This document shows positions 1 through 7,672 of a stretch of DNA of 18,393 bases, in pieces. Position 1 is the first letter of the stretch. Each line of letters begins with the position of its first letter. The stretch is taken from contig CAJLRT010000002.1 of assembly GCA_905209135.1 (NCBI GenBank), forward strand, positions 1 to 18,393, read 5' to 3'. Made by a program: the position numbers and the translations under genes. This DNA comes from an uncultured Eubacteriales bacterium. GTDB lineage: Bacteria; Bacillota; Clostridia; Oscillospirales; UMGS1783. Below the pieces are notes generated by a model that saw nothing but the letters and a program-made list of their open reading frames with translations, did no database searches and was not told where the DNA came from.

Positions 1-330
1 ACCGTCGCCCTGCTCGGGAGCATGCTGCACATCAAGCCCGTGATGCACGCGAGCGACGAGGGCAAGCTCGAAAACGTTTCCAAGGCGCGCGGGCGCGGCA
101 ACGCGATCAAGGCGCTGTGCGAACATATGAAGGAAACCGCGGTCAACCCGAAAGAGCAGGTTGTGTTCATCAGCCACGGCGGCTGCTATGACGACGCCGT
201 GCTGCTGGCGGATATGATCCGCAGCGAAATCGGCTGCAAAGAGATTCACATCAACTATGTCGGCCCGGTGATCGGAGCGCACTCCGGCCCGGGAACGCTC
301 GCGCTGTTCTTCATTGCAGAGCATAGATAA
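1..330 (+). CDS. DegV family fatty-acid-binding protein, C-terminal part
   Basis: The gene is cut by the window edge, leaving the last 109 residues in an open frame from base 1. The visible part matches the C-terminal half of DegV proteins: LLGSMLHIKPVM (the conserved L..iKP segment), a basic K-x-RGRG stretch followed by an A-rich helix, a VVFISHGGCYDDA strand-turn, and the ending GPVIGAHSGPGTLALFF, which is the family's characteristic C-terminal motif. DegV (FakB-type) proteins bind a fatty acid and present it to a FakA-type kinase in the cytosol; that role is family knowledge, and no fakA is visible here. A perfect-palindrome terminator follows within 35 bp, so this is the last gene of its transcript. 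Fairly sure of the family; the ligand cannot be told. Confidence 0.9.
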   Translation, partial: TVALLGSMLHIKPVMHASDEGKLENVSKARGRGNAIKALCEHMKETAVNPKEQVVFISHGGCYDDAVLLADMIRSEIGCKEIHINYVGPVIGAHSGPGTLALFFIAEHR

Positions 331-360
331 GAGATCTGCCTGATTTCATGATACCCCCCT

Positions 361-398
361 CAAAACAGGAGCGGCGGCCGCCGCTCCTGTTTTGTATA
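361..398 (+). terminator. Intrinsic terminator after degV-like gene
   Basis: Positions 361-394 form a perfect 17+17 palindrome (arms CAAAACAGGAGCGGCGG and its complement). The right arm ends in CTGTTTTG, so U-rich RNA follows the GC stem; the left arm begins CAAAACAG, so it would also work on the minus strand. Nothing on the minus strand nearby needs it. Confidence 0.85.
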
Positions 399-950
399 TT
401 CCGCGCATGATACGCAAAACTGTTTGGGGAAGCACCATGCTCCTCCTGCATTCCGGGCGCAGGATAAAACAGCGGAGCCTGCGGCGGGCGCGCCTGTACA
501 AGAGCGCGGCGGCGGGAAGAGCCGCCGCCGCACCGGAAAACAGGCCGCGGGCCGATTGCCGGAAAACAGGCCGCGGGCTGGGCGCGGGGGGCAGAACGCA
601 CAGCCGGGGCCGCAAGGCCCGCCGCCGTGAGACGGGCCATGCCCGCGCGGGGCCGGGTGCGCGGCGAACGGCTGACCGACCGGACACAGGGTGCGCGGGA
701 ACCGGATACAGGCGCGCGGCCGGGCGTATACGGGAACGGTGCGAGCGGAGAGCCGGAACCTGCGCCGGGCGCAGCGGGGGCGGCGCATCTGCTGTTCCTG
801 CGGCTTTGCGCGGCGGTTCAGCGGCTGCGCGTGCCGGCCAGATTCATGCTTTGCTGCGCGCCGGCCGTCGTTTCGGCGCGGCGGCGGGCGTATGCCAGCG
901 CCGGGGCAGACCGGCGCGTCCCGGCCGGGCGGCTGAAAATTGATGAACGC
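395..950. other. GC-rich spacer without a supported gene, with a short direct repeat
   Basis: About 550 bp of very GC-rich DNA. Open frames exist in several frames on both strands, but their products are low-complexity Ala/Arg/Gly strings with no ribosome site and no family resemblance, as expected when stop codons are rare by composition. A 20-bp word (CCGGAAAACAGGCCGCGGGC) occurs twice, at 533-552 and 559-578, a 26-bp period. Shorter versions of this word recur in other spacers of the window. Confidence 0.6.
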
Positions 951-979
951 TTGAGTAATTTGAAAAAATGTGGTACCAT
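951..979 (+). promoter_or_regulatory. Sigma-A-type promoter of the PAP2 gene
   Basis: TTGAGT (951-956), a 17-bp spacer, then TACCAT (974-979) preceded by TGG, an extended -10. It sits at the abrupt change from GC-rich spacer to AT-rich DNA. The predicted start near 986 leaves about 22 nt of leader, just enough for the GGAGGTG ribosome site. Confidence 0.6.
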
Positions 980-1007
980 AGAATACACAACCATGGAGGT
1001 GACGGGT

Positions 1008-1913
1008 TTGGAGCTGCTTGAATATTTCGCTTCGGTGCGCACGCCGTTTTTGTCGGCGCTATTCCAATGCTTCACGCTGTTCGGCGAGGAGCTTGTCGTC
1101 ATCATCGTGCTGTGCCTGCTCTACTGGTGCTTTGACAAGGAGCTCGCCTACAGGGTGAGCTTCGGGTTTTTCCTTTCCGGCCTGCTGGTACAGGGCGCGA
1201 AAGTCACGTTCCGGATAGACCGGCCCTGGATTGCCGATCCGCAGTTTGAGGCGGTCGAGCGCGCCATGAAAACCGCGACGGGCTACTCCTTCCCAAGCGG
1301 GCACACCCAGGGCGCGTTCGCCCTGTACGGGACGCTCGGCCTGTCCTGCACCCGGAAGTGGCAGGGCGCGCTGTGGTTTCTGCTCGCCTGCGGCGTAGGC
1401 GTTTCGCGCCTGTACCTCGGCGTGCACACGCCGCTCGACGTGCTGGGCGCGGCCGGGGTTGCGCTGCTTTCCATATTCCTTGTGCACCTGCTGTTTCGGA
1501 AGAATTATATACAGGAGCACACGCTGCTCGTTTCCTGCGTGCTGTTCGGCCTGTCGGCCGCCGTGCTCGTCTACGTCTTTACGCTCTACCACAACGGCGT
1601 AGTGGACGCTGCGAATGCGGCGGACTGCTGCAAGGCCGCCGGCGCGGGGCTGGGGTTTGCCGTCGGGTACTATCTGGAGCGCACCTGCATCCGTTTCGAC
1701 CCCAAAGAGGGCGGCGCGCTGTGGCAGATCTGCAAACTGGCGGTGGGGTTTGGCGTGGCGCTTCTGCTGAAGTCGGGCCTGAAATTTGTACTGGGCGAGA
1801 GCCTGCCGGCGGACAGCGCGCGGTACTTTCTGGTCGTGCTGTGGATCATTGCGGTATTCCCATTCTGCTTTCAGAAGCTGAAGCCCAAGGGGCGGCCGAC
1901 CAAGCGGGCCTGA
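1008..1913 (+). CDS. PAP2-superfamily membrane phosphatase
   Basis: A 301-residue polytopic membrane protein of the PAP2 (type 2 phosphatidic acid phosphatase) superfamily. All three catalytic motifs are intact: K65-x6-R72-P73 (KVTFRIDRP), PSGH at 96-99, and S133-R134-x5-H140-x3-D144 (SRLYLGVHTPLD). The two histidines are the nucleophile and general acid, and the active site normally faces outside. Likely substrates are lipid phosphates such as undecaprenyl pyrophosphate or phosphatidate; which one cannot be told. The long C-terminal half adds several hydrophobic segments beyond the motifs and ends in a basic tail (KLKPKGRPTKRA). The start is chosen as TTG at 1008 because GGAGGTG (995-1001) lies 6 nt upstream; the in-frame ATG at 993 precedes that ribosome site and has none of its own. 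Monocistronic: own promoter before, shared terminator after. Confidence 0.93.
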   Translation: MELLEYFASVRTPFLSALFQCFTLFGEELVVIIVLCLLYWCFDKELAYRVSFGFFLSGLLVQGAKVTFRIDRPWIADPQFEAVERAMKTATGYSFPSGHTQGAFALYGTLGLSCTRKWQGALWFLLACGVGVSRLYLGVHTPLDVLGAAGVALLSIFLVHLLFRKNYIQEHTLLVSCVLFGLSAAVLVYVFTLYHNGVVDAANAADCCKAAGAGLGFAVGYYLERTCIRFDPKEGGALWQICKLAVGFGVALLLKSGLKFVLGESLPADSARYFLVVLWIIAVFPFCFQKLKPKGRPTKRA

Positions 1914-2031
1914 CGGCGCGCGGGGAGACCGCGGCTTTATCCCGCCGCCCCGGCGGCGGGGCGCGCCGATGGCGGCATGCGCTGCGAGCCCCGGCCCTGT
2001 GACGCAAAAGGCGCAAAAAACTTAAAACAAC

Positions 2032-2066
2032 AAGGCCTTGCGGACAGTTTGTCCGCAAGGCCTTTT
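2032..2066. terminator. Bidirectional terminator between convergent genes
   Basis: A perfect 15-bp stem (AAGGCCTTGCGGACA at 2032-2046) with a GTT loop and its complement to 2064, followed by TTTT on the plus strand and preceded by AAAACAACAA, which gives a U-rich tail on the minus strand. It serves the PAP2 gene (plus) and the XRE gene (minus), which converge on it. Confidence 0.85.
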
Positions 2067-2115
2067 CACGCGCGCGTTTCTGCGCGCCGGCGGTGCAAAG
2101 AGCGGCGCCGGTACG

Positions 2116-2463
2116 TCAGGTCTGAGGCGCGTCAGTCGATTCCGTGAGCATCCGGTAAAACAGATGGAGTATTTCAAATCCGCGGACATTGTCCCCCCGC
2201 AGCAGGTCGCGGACTTTCAGGCCCTGGAGAATACAGGCGTTTTGCGCCATCCACACGTCGTCGTCCATAAGGAAACTATCGGCCGGCGCGTCCAGCGCCT
2301 TGCACAGCTTGATAAATGTGTTCAGGCCGGGAAGGGTCAGCCCGCGTTCTATCTGCGTGACATGGTGCGTGCTGATGCCGACCTTTTCCGCAAGGGCGGC
2401 CTGCGTCAGCCCCGCCGTTTTCCGGAAATATTTGAGACGGTCGCCGAAATGGTATGCTTTCAT
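2116..2463 (-). CDS. XRE-family helix-turn-helix regulator, 115 aa
   Basis: A Cro/C1-type helix-turn-helix occupies residues 7-62: FGDRLKYFRKTAGLTQAALA, then EKVGISTHHVTQIERGLTLP (recognition helix with the IERG signature) and LNTFIKLCKALDAPADSFL. The remaining 50 residues are a short C-terminal region (about 65-115) with no recognised domain, perhaps for dimerisation. Ribosome site GAGAGGAAG lies about 7 nt before the ATG. A perfect-consensus promoter at 2580-2608 drives it, leaving a leader of about 110 nt, long for a simple repressor gene. It is divergent from the XRE gene at 2699, an arrangement in which one product often represses both genes; that is inference. Regulon unknown. Confidence 0.9.
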   Translation of the reverse strand: MKAYHFGDRLKYFRKTAGLTQAALAEKVGISTHHVTQIERGLTLPGLNTFIKLCKALDAPADSFLMDDDVWMAQNACILQGLKVRDLLRGDNVRGFEILHLFYRMLTESTDAPQT

Positions 2464-2579
2464 AGCCGCTTCCTCTCCCGTGTGCCGTTCGCTTTGTTTT
2501 CACAGAACTTTTATTAGCAAAAATTTAACAAAATCGATTTTTAAAAAGTTATTCATAATTAAATTCACTTATTTATCAA

Positions 2580-2608
2580 ATTATATATTATGCAGTTTCA
2601 TTTGTCAA
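2580..2608 (-). promoter_or_regulatory. Perfect-consensus sigma-A promoter of the minus-strand XRE gene
   Basis: On the minus strand: TTGACA (2603-2608), exactly 17 bp, TATAAT (2580-2585), both hexamers identical to consensus. The transcript would start near 2573 and run about 110 nt before the ATG at 2463. That leader holds the 12-bp palindrome AAAATCGATTTT (2531-2542), a possible operator or structural element. Confidence 0.8.
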
Positions 2609-2639
2609 TACTACAAGGGAATTATGCGGATTCGGGTGT

Positions 2640-2668
2640 TTGGAAATATTAACTTTTAAGTGTATAAT
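2640..2668 (+). promoter_or_regulatory. Promoter of the small plus-strand XRE gene
   Basis: TTGGAA (2640-2645), a 17-bp spacer and TATAAT (2663-2668), 31 bp ahead of the ATG at 2699. It lies back to back with the consensus minus-strand promoter, with only about 30 bp between the two -35 boxes. Confidence 0.65.
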
Positions 2669-2698
2669 TAACTTATTCGTGATAGAGGAGAACGGACT

Positions 2699-2911
2699 AT
2701 GGGAATGGCGCAGAAAATCAGGATCATCCTCGTATTAAAAGGCATGTCGATTAAAGAGCTTTCCGCAAAACTCGGCGTATCCGGCAGCAATATCAGCAAC
2801 AAGCTAAGACGGGACAATTTCTCCGAAAGAGAACTGCACCAGATTGCCGATGCTTTGGGATGCGACTATGACGGCGTGTTCACAATACGGGATACAGGCG
2901 AACAGATATAA
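2699..2911 (+). CDS. Small XRE-type DNA-binding protein, 70 aa
   Basis: The protein is essentially a single lambda-repressor-like helix-turn-helix domain: IRIILVLKGMSIKELSAKLG, then VSGSNISNKLRRDNFSEREL (recognition helix), then HQIADALGCDYDGVFTIRDT. Small proteins of this build (related to HTH_26) are common in Clostridia as stand-alone regulators. Start ATG 2699 has GAGGAG 8 nt upstream; a second ATG at 2705 (MAQK) is in frame but less well placed. It is divergent from the XRE gene at 2463, separated by 235 bp of AT-rich DNA that stands out against the GC-rich surroundings. It has its own promoter and terminator. Target unknown. Confidence 0.85.
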   Translation: MGMAQKIRIILVLKGMSIKELSAKLGVSGSNISNKLRRDNFSERELHQIADALGCDYDGVFTIRDTGEQI

Positions 2912-2920
2912 CGAAAAAGC

Positions 2921-2953
2921 AGCCGCTGGCGGTAAACCCGCCGGCGGCTTTGT
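2921..2953 (+). terminator. Terminator of the small XRE gene
   Basis: Stem AGCCGCTGGCGG (2921-2932) pairs with CCGCCGGCGGCT (2938-2949), with one G-U wobble and a 5-nt loop, followed by TTTGTATTTG. It starts 10 bp after the stop codon. Confidence 0.75.
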
Positions 2954-3596
2954 ATTTGCAGCTTCACCGCGCGGAAAAAACAGCCGCCTGCGCGCCGGGT
3001 GGACGGGATATGCCCGCAGCGCATGCTTGACAGGGGGCGCACTGCCGGAGCTGCGGGCCTGTGCAGCAGGGCGGGGTGCGTATAAAATGCCGCTTGTATT
3101 ACTGTGTGTATATTCAAGCGTCCGGCGCGCCGCAGCGCCGCAGCCTCCGGCGGCGTGCAGGCGTGCGGATATGGCCCGCGTCCGTACCCTGCCGGGATTG
3201 CCGCGCGGCGCAGACGTACGGCGGGCGCGCCGATATTCCTGCGGGCGCGCCGGGGCCTGCGCTCGGGAAGCGCCGCCGCCGGACGGCTCCCTGCGGACGA
3301 TGCCGCAGGAGGTGTGAACTTATTCCAGCGTCCATACCCGTGCGGCGGCCGCGGGGGCTGTGCTTTTCCCATTGCCGCAGACGGAGTTCATGCGCCGCAC
3401 GGGCGTTGTCTGCCTGCGCGCCGGCCGCGGCGCAGATATGCGAAAAACAGGACGGGGGAGGGCCGGCAAAACCACCGAAAAACCAGCGCAGGCACGCGCG
3501 GCCCCGCCTGCGCGCGAAAGAACGCGCGCCGCCGCGGCAGGTGCGGTTCAGGGCGCGATTCGGCGGGATTTTGGGCCGGGTGGGCCGCGGACGCGG
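2954..3596. other. GC-rich spacer without a supported gene
   Basis: About 640 bp with no gene I can support. Frames are open on both strands, but the products are Arg/Ala/Pro/Gly-rich with no ribosome sites, and they overlap each other freely. The word AAAAACAGGACGGGG near 3443 resembles the recurring AAAACAGG words of other spacers. No convincing promoter or RNA structure was found until the promoter at 3597. Confidence 0.55.
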
Positions 3597-3625
3597 TTGC
3601 AAAATTTCGGCCGGGCCGATATAAT
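3597..3625 (+). promoter_or_regulatory. Promoter of the CNNM gene pair
   Basis: TTGCAA (3597-3602), a 17-bp spacer, then a consensus TATAAT (3620-3625). The transcript would start near 3632, about 47 nt before the first ATG. Confidence 0.7.
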
Positions 3626-3678
3626 GACTGTATATCGTCAAAAATAAATGTACATGGAAAAGGAGATGGTTTCCCAAC

Positions 3679-4704
3679 ATGGACGATGGCAGTCCCCTGC
3701 GATACCTGCTCTGGATACTGGCCTTTCTCATCGGAAGCGCCTTTTTCTCCGGGGCGGAGATTTCGTATTCCTCTGTCAGCAAAATCCGGATGACGACGCT
3801 GGCTGACGGCGGCGACCGCCGCGCAAAGCGCGTGCTCGTGATCCTCGACAGTTTTGACAGGGCGCTCGCGACGCTGCTCGTGGGCAACAACATCATGAAT
3901 ATCGGCTGCGCGACGGTTTCGACCGTGATGGTGACGCAACTGTGGGGCGTGGGCGCGGTCGGATATTCCACCTTCATCACAACGGCGGTGATTTTTATTC
4001 TGGGCGAGATCCTGCCCAAGACCTTTGCCAAGACCTTCAACGAGGGCTTTGCGATGGCGATTTCGGGCTTCACCCTGTTTTTGATGAAGCTGCTGCGGCC
4101 TGTTACGTTTGTGTTCGCCGCGGTCGGCAATTTCCTCACAAAGCCGCTGCGCCGGCAGAAGGAGGAGCCGACGGTCACGGAGGACGAACTGATCGATATT
4201 ATTGAAACGATTGTGGAAGAGGGCGCGCTCGACGAGGAAAAGGGCGAGCTGGTGCAGTCCGCCCTGGAGTTCTCTTACACCGCCGCGCGGGACGTGATGA
4301 CGCCCTGGGCGGACGTTTTGCGTGTCGATACAATGATGGACCCGGCGCAGATTCTGGCCGTAATCAAGTCCTGCACGCATTCGCGCCTGCCCGTTACCGA
4401 CGGCAACGGCGGCGCGGCGGGGATGCTGCAGATACGCAGGTTCCTCAAGAAATACTACCAGACCGGCGGCGACGTCCGGGTTGCCGACGTGCTGGACCCG
4501 GTGCATTTTGTAAGCGCCGCCACGCCCATCGACGATCTGCTGCCCGACATGAGCGCGCATAAGACGCACGCCGCGCTCGTGCGCGGGGATGCGGGCGAGC
4601 TGCTGGGCATTGTGACCGTGGAGGACATTCTCGAAGAGCTTGTCGGCGAAATCTACGACGAGGACGATTTGGAACGGGGAGGCGCGGCGTATGCAACCAG
4701 TTAA
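3679..4704 (+). CDS. CNNM/CorC-family membrane transporter protein, short form without CorC domain
   Basis: A 341-residue membrane protein of the CNNM/HlyC-CorC family. The N-terminal DUF21 (CNNM) domain covers residues about 1-150, with hydrophobic segments starting LLWILAFLIGSAFFSGAEIS and the family signature GEILPK. An acidic connector (TVTEDELIDIIETIVEEGAL) leads into a pair of CBS domains at about 205-325, the second ending TVEDILEELVGEIYDED. The protein then stops: the CorC_HlyC C-terminal domain present in its neighbour is absent. Family members export or regulate divalent cations such as Mg2+, with CBS domains sensing nucleotide; the older hemolysin label is probably misleading. Its second CBS domain also lacks the usual DEYGG turn. 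Ribosome site AAAGGAGA is about 12 nt upstream, slightly long. It overlaps the next gene by 14 bp. Confidence 0.9.
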   Translation: MDDGSPLRYLLWILAFLIGSAFFSGAEISYSSVSKIRMTTLADGGDRRAKRVLVILDSFDRALATLLVGNNIMNIGCATVSTVMVTQLWGVGAVGYSTFITTAVIFILGEILPKTFAKTFNEGFAMAISGFTLFLMKLLRPVTFVFAAVGNFLTKPLRRQKEEPTVTEDELIDIIETIVEEGALDEEKGELVQSALEFSYTAARDVMTPWADVLRVDTMMDPAQILAVIKSCTHSRLPVTDGNGGAAGMLQIRRFLKKYYQTGGDVRVADVLDPVHFVSAATPIDDLLPDMSAHKTHAALVRGDAGELLGIVTVEDILEELVGEIYDEDDLERGGAAYATS

Positions 4705-6007
4705 CCTGTGGCAGCTACTCGCCATTGCGGGCCTGATCCTGCTTTCCGCCTTTTTCTCCGGCACGGAGATGGCCTATTCCTCCGTCAACAGCCTGCGGCT
4801 GAAGAATACCGCTGAAAAAGAGGGCGCGGGCCGCCTGCAGAAGCTGGCGTACTGGATTTATGAAAAATACGACGAGGCGCTCACCACCCTGCTGATCGGG
4901 AACAACCTTGTGAATACCGCCGCTTCGTCGATCGCGACGGTGATCGTCGTCGCGCTGCTCGGCAGCGGCTATGCATGGGTCGCCACCGCGGCCATGACGG
5001 TGCTGCTGCTCATCTTCGGCGAGATCGCGCCCAAGCTGGCGGCGAACAGCAACGCGCACCGCGTCTGCGTCCTGACCGCCGCGCCCCTGCGCGCCTGCAT
5101 GTGGGTTGCAAAGCCGGTGGTCTGGCTGGTAAACGGCCTGGTCCGGCTCATTTCACGGCTGTGGAAAGAAAAAGTCCCCGAGGGGCCGACCGTTACGGAG
5201 GACGACCTGGAAAACATCATCGAGACGGTAGAGGACGAGGGGCTGATCGACGAGGAACAGAGCGCACTGCTCCAGAGCGCGCTCGATTTTGACGACGTGC
5301 TCGCATATGAGATCATCACGCCGCGCGTGGATATGCTCGCCATCGACATCGAGGACAGTCTGCAGGACGTGATCGAAACCGCGTCTGCGTCGCCCTATTC
5401 GCGGCTGCCCGTGTATGAGGATACGGTGGACAACATCATCGGCATTCTGCACCTCAACCACTTTTTCAAGGCGCTGCTGGACGACGAAGCGCCCGATCTG
5501 CGCAGCCTGCTCATGCCGGTGTGCTATGTGCACAAGACCACCCCGCTGCCGCAGGTGCTGTCCGCCATGAAAGGGCAGGGGTGCCATATGGTGATCGTCT
5601 CCGACGAATACGGCGGCACCATGGGGGTGCTGACGATGGAGGATGTGCTCGAACAGCTTGTCGGCGACATCTGGGACGAGTCGGACGAGATTGTGGACGA
5701 GTTCGCCGAGATCTCGGACGGCGTGTACGAGGTGGACGGCGATATGCGCATCTATGACTTTTTCGAGGAGCTGGATATTGACGACCGCGATTTCGACGAC
5801 GACAACGCCACCGTCGGCGGCTGGGCGATCGAGATGCTGGGCGGCAATCCGCGCCAGGGCGACAGCTTTGAATACGAGGGGCTGGAGATCCGCATCACTG
5901 AAATGCAGGGCCGCCGCGTCGAGTGGCTGCTGGTGCGCAGGAAAAAGCCCGCGCCCGCCGAAGCGGCGCAGGGCGCGCTGGAAGCGGAGACTGCGGTCCG
6001 GCGGTAG
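4691..6007 (+). CDS. CNNM/CorC-family membrane transporter protein, full-length
   Basis: 438 residues with the complete family architecture: DUF21 membrane domain (about 1-160, LLSAFFSGTEMAYSSVNSLR and GEIAPK), acidic connector (TVTEDDLENIIETVEDEGLI), paired CBS domains (about 205-335, with IITPRVDM, SPYSRLPVYE and VSDEYGGTMGVLTMEDVLEQ), and a CorC_HlyC domain (about 350-428, YEVDGDMRIYDFFEEL to VEWLLVRRK). It ends in an Ala/Glu-rich tail. Likely a Mg2+/Co2+ efflux or homeostasis protein in the cytoplasmic membrane. The start is ATG 4691 inside the end of the previous gene, with GGGGAGG 8 nt upstream, so the two are translationally coupled and probably act together, perhaps as a heterodimer because CNNM proteins dimerise (inference). 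In-frame codons upstream of 4691 belong to the overlap and have no ribosome site. Confidence 0.93.
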   Translation: MQPVNLWQLLAIAGLILLSAFFSGTEMAYSSVNSLRLKNTAEKEGAGRLQKLAYWIYEKYDEALTTLLIGNNLVNTAASSIATVIVVALLGSGYAWVATAAMTVLLLIFGEIAPKLAANSNAHRVCVLTAAPLRACMWVAKPVVWLVNGLVRLISRLWKEKVPEGPTVTEDDLENIIETVEDEGLIDEEQSALLQSALDFDDVLAYEIITPRVDMLAIDIEDSLQDVIETASASPYSRLPVYEDTVDNIIGILHLNHFFKALLDDEAPDLRSLLMPVCYVHKTTPLPQVLSAMKGQGCHMVIVSDEYGGTMGVLTMEDVLEQLVGDIWDESDEIVDEFAEISDGVYEVDGDMRIYDFFEELDIDDRDFDDDNATVGGWAIEMLGGNPRQGDSFEYEGLEIRITEMQGRRVEWLLVRRKKPAPAEAAQGALEAETAVRR

Positions 6008-6019
6008 ACATACAGGACA

Positions 6020-6051
6020 GGAGGGGACGCATATGCGTCCCCTCCATTTTT
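6020..6051 (+). terminator. Terminator of the CNNM operon
   Basis: Positions 6020-6045 are a perfect 13+13 palindrome (GGAGGGGACGCAT and its complement), followed by ATTTTTTC. It begins 13 bp after the stop codon. Confidence 0.85.
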
Positions 6052-6083
6052 TCGCGCCGTCCGCGCGCCGCGCAGAATACCGC

Positions 6084-6117
6084 AAAAAAGCAGGCGGGGC
6101 ATGAAGCCCTGCCTGCT
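6084..6117 (-). terminator. Terminator of the candidate 6S RNA
   Basis: On the minus strand AGCAGGCAGGGC pairs with GCCCCGCCTGCT (one G-U pair, 5-nt loop), followed directly by TTTTTT. There is no T-tract on the plus side, so it acts only leftwards. Confidence 0.85.
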
Positions 6118-6280
6118 GTCAAAAGCGCCAACGTCCCCCCCGAAACGCAGCACGATTGATTCCGTAAAATGGAGCCCGCCCCGGCACGATGTTGCTGCGA
6201 TCGGGGATCATTCAAATGTCTTTGCCAAAAGCAAACGGGAAAAACGAGTGTAGTCCCTCAGGGGAATACCGCTTTGAATT
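6084..6280 (-). ncRNA. ssrS: Non-coding RNA, probable 6S RNA
   Basis: A transcription unit of about 197 nt with no open frame of note, bounded by a strong promoter and a strong terminator. Three things suggest 6S RNA, the RNA that mimics an open promoter and binds the housekeeping RNA polymerase. The ends pair: UCAAAGCG near the 5' end with CGCUUUUGA near the 3' end, with one bulge, forms a closing stem. The middle folds as a GC hairpin (CCCCG...CGGGG, plus-strand 6180-6207), leaving a large central bubble. The 5' side of the bubble reads UCCCCUGAG, a 9-mer I recall at the same place in E. coli 6S RNA. No SRP, tmRNA, RNase P or riboswitch signature was found. The length fits the usual 160-200 nt. 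The family call rests on structure read by eye; the existence of an RNA is surer than its name. Confidence 0.6.
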
Positions 6281-6286
6281 GAGTCC

Positions 6287-6315
6287 ATTGTAGCACGAAT
6301 CTTGTGAAATGTCGA
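6287..6315 (-). promoter_or_regulatory. Strong promoter of the candidate 6S RNA
   Basis: On the minus strand: TCGACA (6310-6315), 17 bp, TACAAT (6287-6292), with TGC directly before it as an extended -10. Five of six bases match consensus in each hexamer. It fires towards 6084 and has no protein gene behind it. Confidence 0.8.
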
Positions 6316-6329
6316 TGATTATTTTCAAT

Positions 6330-6884
6330 ATTTCCAATTTTATCTCTTTTGATGGAATGGGGGGCAAAAAACCGGGGCAAATGAGTCCTCTTGCACAAAG
6401 AAAATGGCGAAATTGTACTGGTGTTTCGGCGGGGCGGGCGCGGGGAGCCGGGGAGCACGCGGCGCGGGCAGGCAGAAACGGGGGGAGCGGGGCGCGCTGG
6501 GCGAAGAATGGGCAAGCAGAAAAAAGGGCGCGGGCGCATGTTGAATGTGTGCCGCGGCGCCGGCGCGTTCAGGGCGGCGGTGCCGAGACGGAAAGGGGGG
6601 CCCTGTTATCCGCCGCGTCCGCGGGGAGCGGAAAACAGGCGCGGGCAAGTACAAAAGGGGAGGCGCGGGCGGAAACATATGCAGGGCGCGGCCGGGCGTA
6701 CATGGCTGCGGGGAGAATCGGGCGGGAGCATCCTGGGACGGGTGTTTGACGCGCCGCGGCACGCAGGGCGCATGAGCGCATGCGGTTGGAGGGACAGAAC
6801 GCGGCCGGGCGCGCAGGAGCGCGGGCCTGCCGGCGGAGGCGGCTGGAGAGAAGCGGGCGGAACAGGGGGGCGGGCGCGGGCATA
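6330..6884. other. G-rich spacer with quadruplex-type motifs, no supported gene
   Basis: About 550 bp, strongly G- and purine-biased on the plus strand. No ribosome site or recognisable product. Four or more G-runs with short loops occur at 6431-6453 and again about 6864-6880, the pattern that can form G-quadruplexes in single-stranded DNA or RNA. The word GGAAAACAGGCGCGGGC near 6630 resembles the repeat at 533-578. The spacer separates two minus-strand units, so it should normally be silent. Confidence 0.55.
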
Positions 6885-6915
6885 CGAAAAAGCCGCCGGC
6901 CCAAAGGCCGGCGGC
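6885..6915 (-). terminator. Terminator of the minus-strand amino-acid ABC operon
   Basis: A perfect 10-bp stem: GCCGCCGGCC (6892-6901) and its complement (6906-6915) with a CAAA loop. It is followed on the minus strand by TTTTT (plus-strand 6886-6891). It begins 13 bp after the ATPase stop codon. Confidence 0.85.
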
Positions 6916-6928
6916 GTGAGGTCTGTTT

Positions 6929-7672
6929 TCAGTTTTCGCGCAGGGTACGCTTGAGGAAAGCGCGCGTGCGCTCGTGTTTCGGGTTTGTAAAAATCTCGGC
7001 CGGGGGGCCCTGCTCGACGATGACGCCGTCGTCCATAAACACGACGCGGTCCGCCACGTCCCTGGCGAACGCCATCTCATGGGTGACGATGAGCATGGTC
7101 AGCCCGCTCTTTGCCAATTCCCGCATGACGGCGAGCACTTCGCCGACCATCTCCGGGTCGAGCGCGCTTGTCGGCTCGTCGAACAGCAGCGCTTCCGGCT
7201 CCATGGACAGGGCGCGGGCGATGGCTACGCGCTGCTTCTGGCCGCCGGAGAGCTGGGCCGGGCGGGCGTCTATATACTGCGACATGCCGACGGTTTCCAG
7301 GTATTTCATGGCGGTGGCGCGCGCCTGCTCCCTGCCGCGGCCGAGCACCTTGACCGGGCCTATGGTGCAGTTTTGCAGGACGTTGAGGTTGTTGAACAGA
7401 TTGAACTGCTGGAACACCATGCCGAGCTTTGTGCGGTATTCGGCGCTTGTCATGCCGCTGCCGGTGATGTCCTCCCCGTGGTACAGGATCGTGCCGCCCG
7501 AAGCGTCCTCCAGAAGGTTGATGCAGCGGAGCATGGTGGATTTACCCGACCCGCTCGCGCCGATGATGCAGACGACCTCGCCCTTTTTGACGCTGAAGTT
7601 GATATCGCGCAAAACGACGTTTTCGCCGAAGCTTTTCTGCAGGTGGATGACCTCGATCACATTGTCAGTCAT
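6929..7672 (-). CDS. Polar amino-acid ABC transporter ATPase
   Basis: 247 residues with every ABC ATPase motif: Walker [10 protein letters not shown] (38-46), Q-loop at VFQQFNLF (87-93), signature LSGGQKQR (141-148), Walker B ALLFDEP (161-167), D-loop SALD, and switch histidine in VTHEM (H198). Length and sequence fit the GlnQ/HisP type that powers import of polar amino acids at the inner face of the membrane. Its start overlaps the permease stop by 8 bp (7665-7672), so the two are translationally coupled. Last gene of a three-gene operon (binding lipoprotein, permease, ATPase). The substrate cannot be told from the ATPase. Confidence 0.95.
   Translation of the reverse strand: MTDNVIEVIHLQKSFGENVVLRDINFSVKKGEVVCIIGASGSGKSTMLRCINLLEDASGGTILYHGEDITGSGMTSAEYRTKLGMVFQQFNLFNNLNVLQNCTIGPVKVLGRGREQARATAMKYLETVGMSQYIDARPAQLSGGQKQRVAIARALSMEPEALLFDEPTSALDPEMVGEVLAVMRELAKSGLTMLIVTHEMAFARDVADRVVFMDDGVIVEQGPPAEIFTNPKHERTRAFLKRTLREN

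Noticed and set aside
627..1007. An upstream extension of the PAP2 gene
   Set aside because: Ala/Arg/Gly-rich sequence without a ribosome site, and the promoter and GGAGGTG site lie downstream of it.
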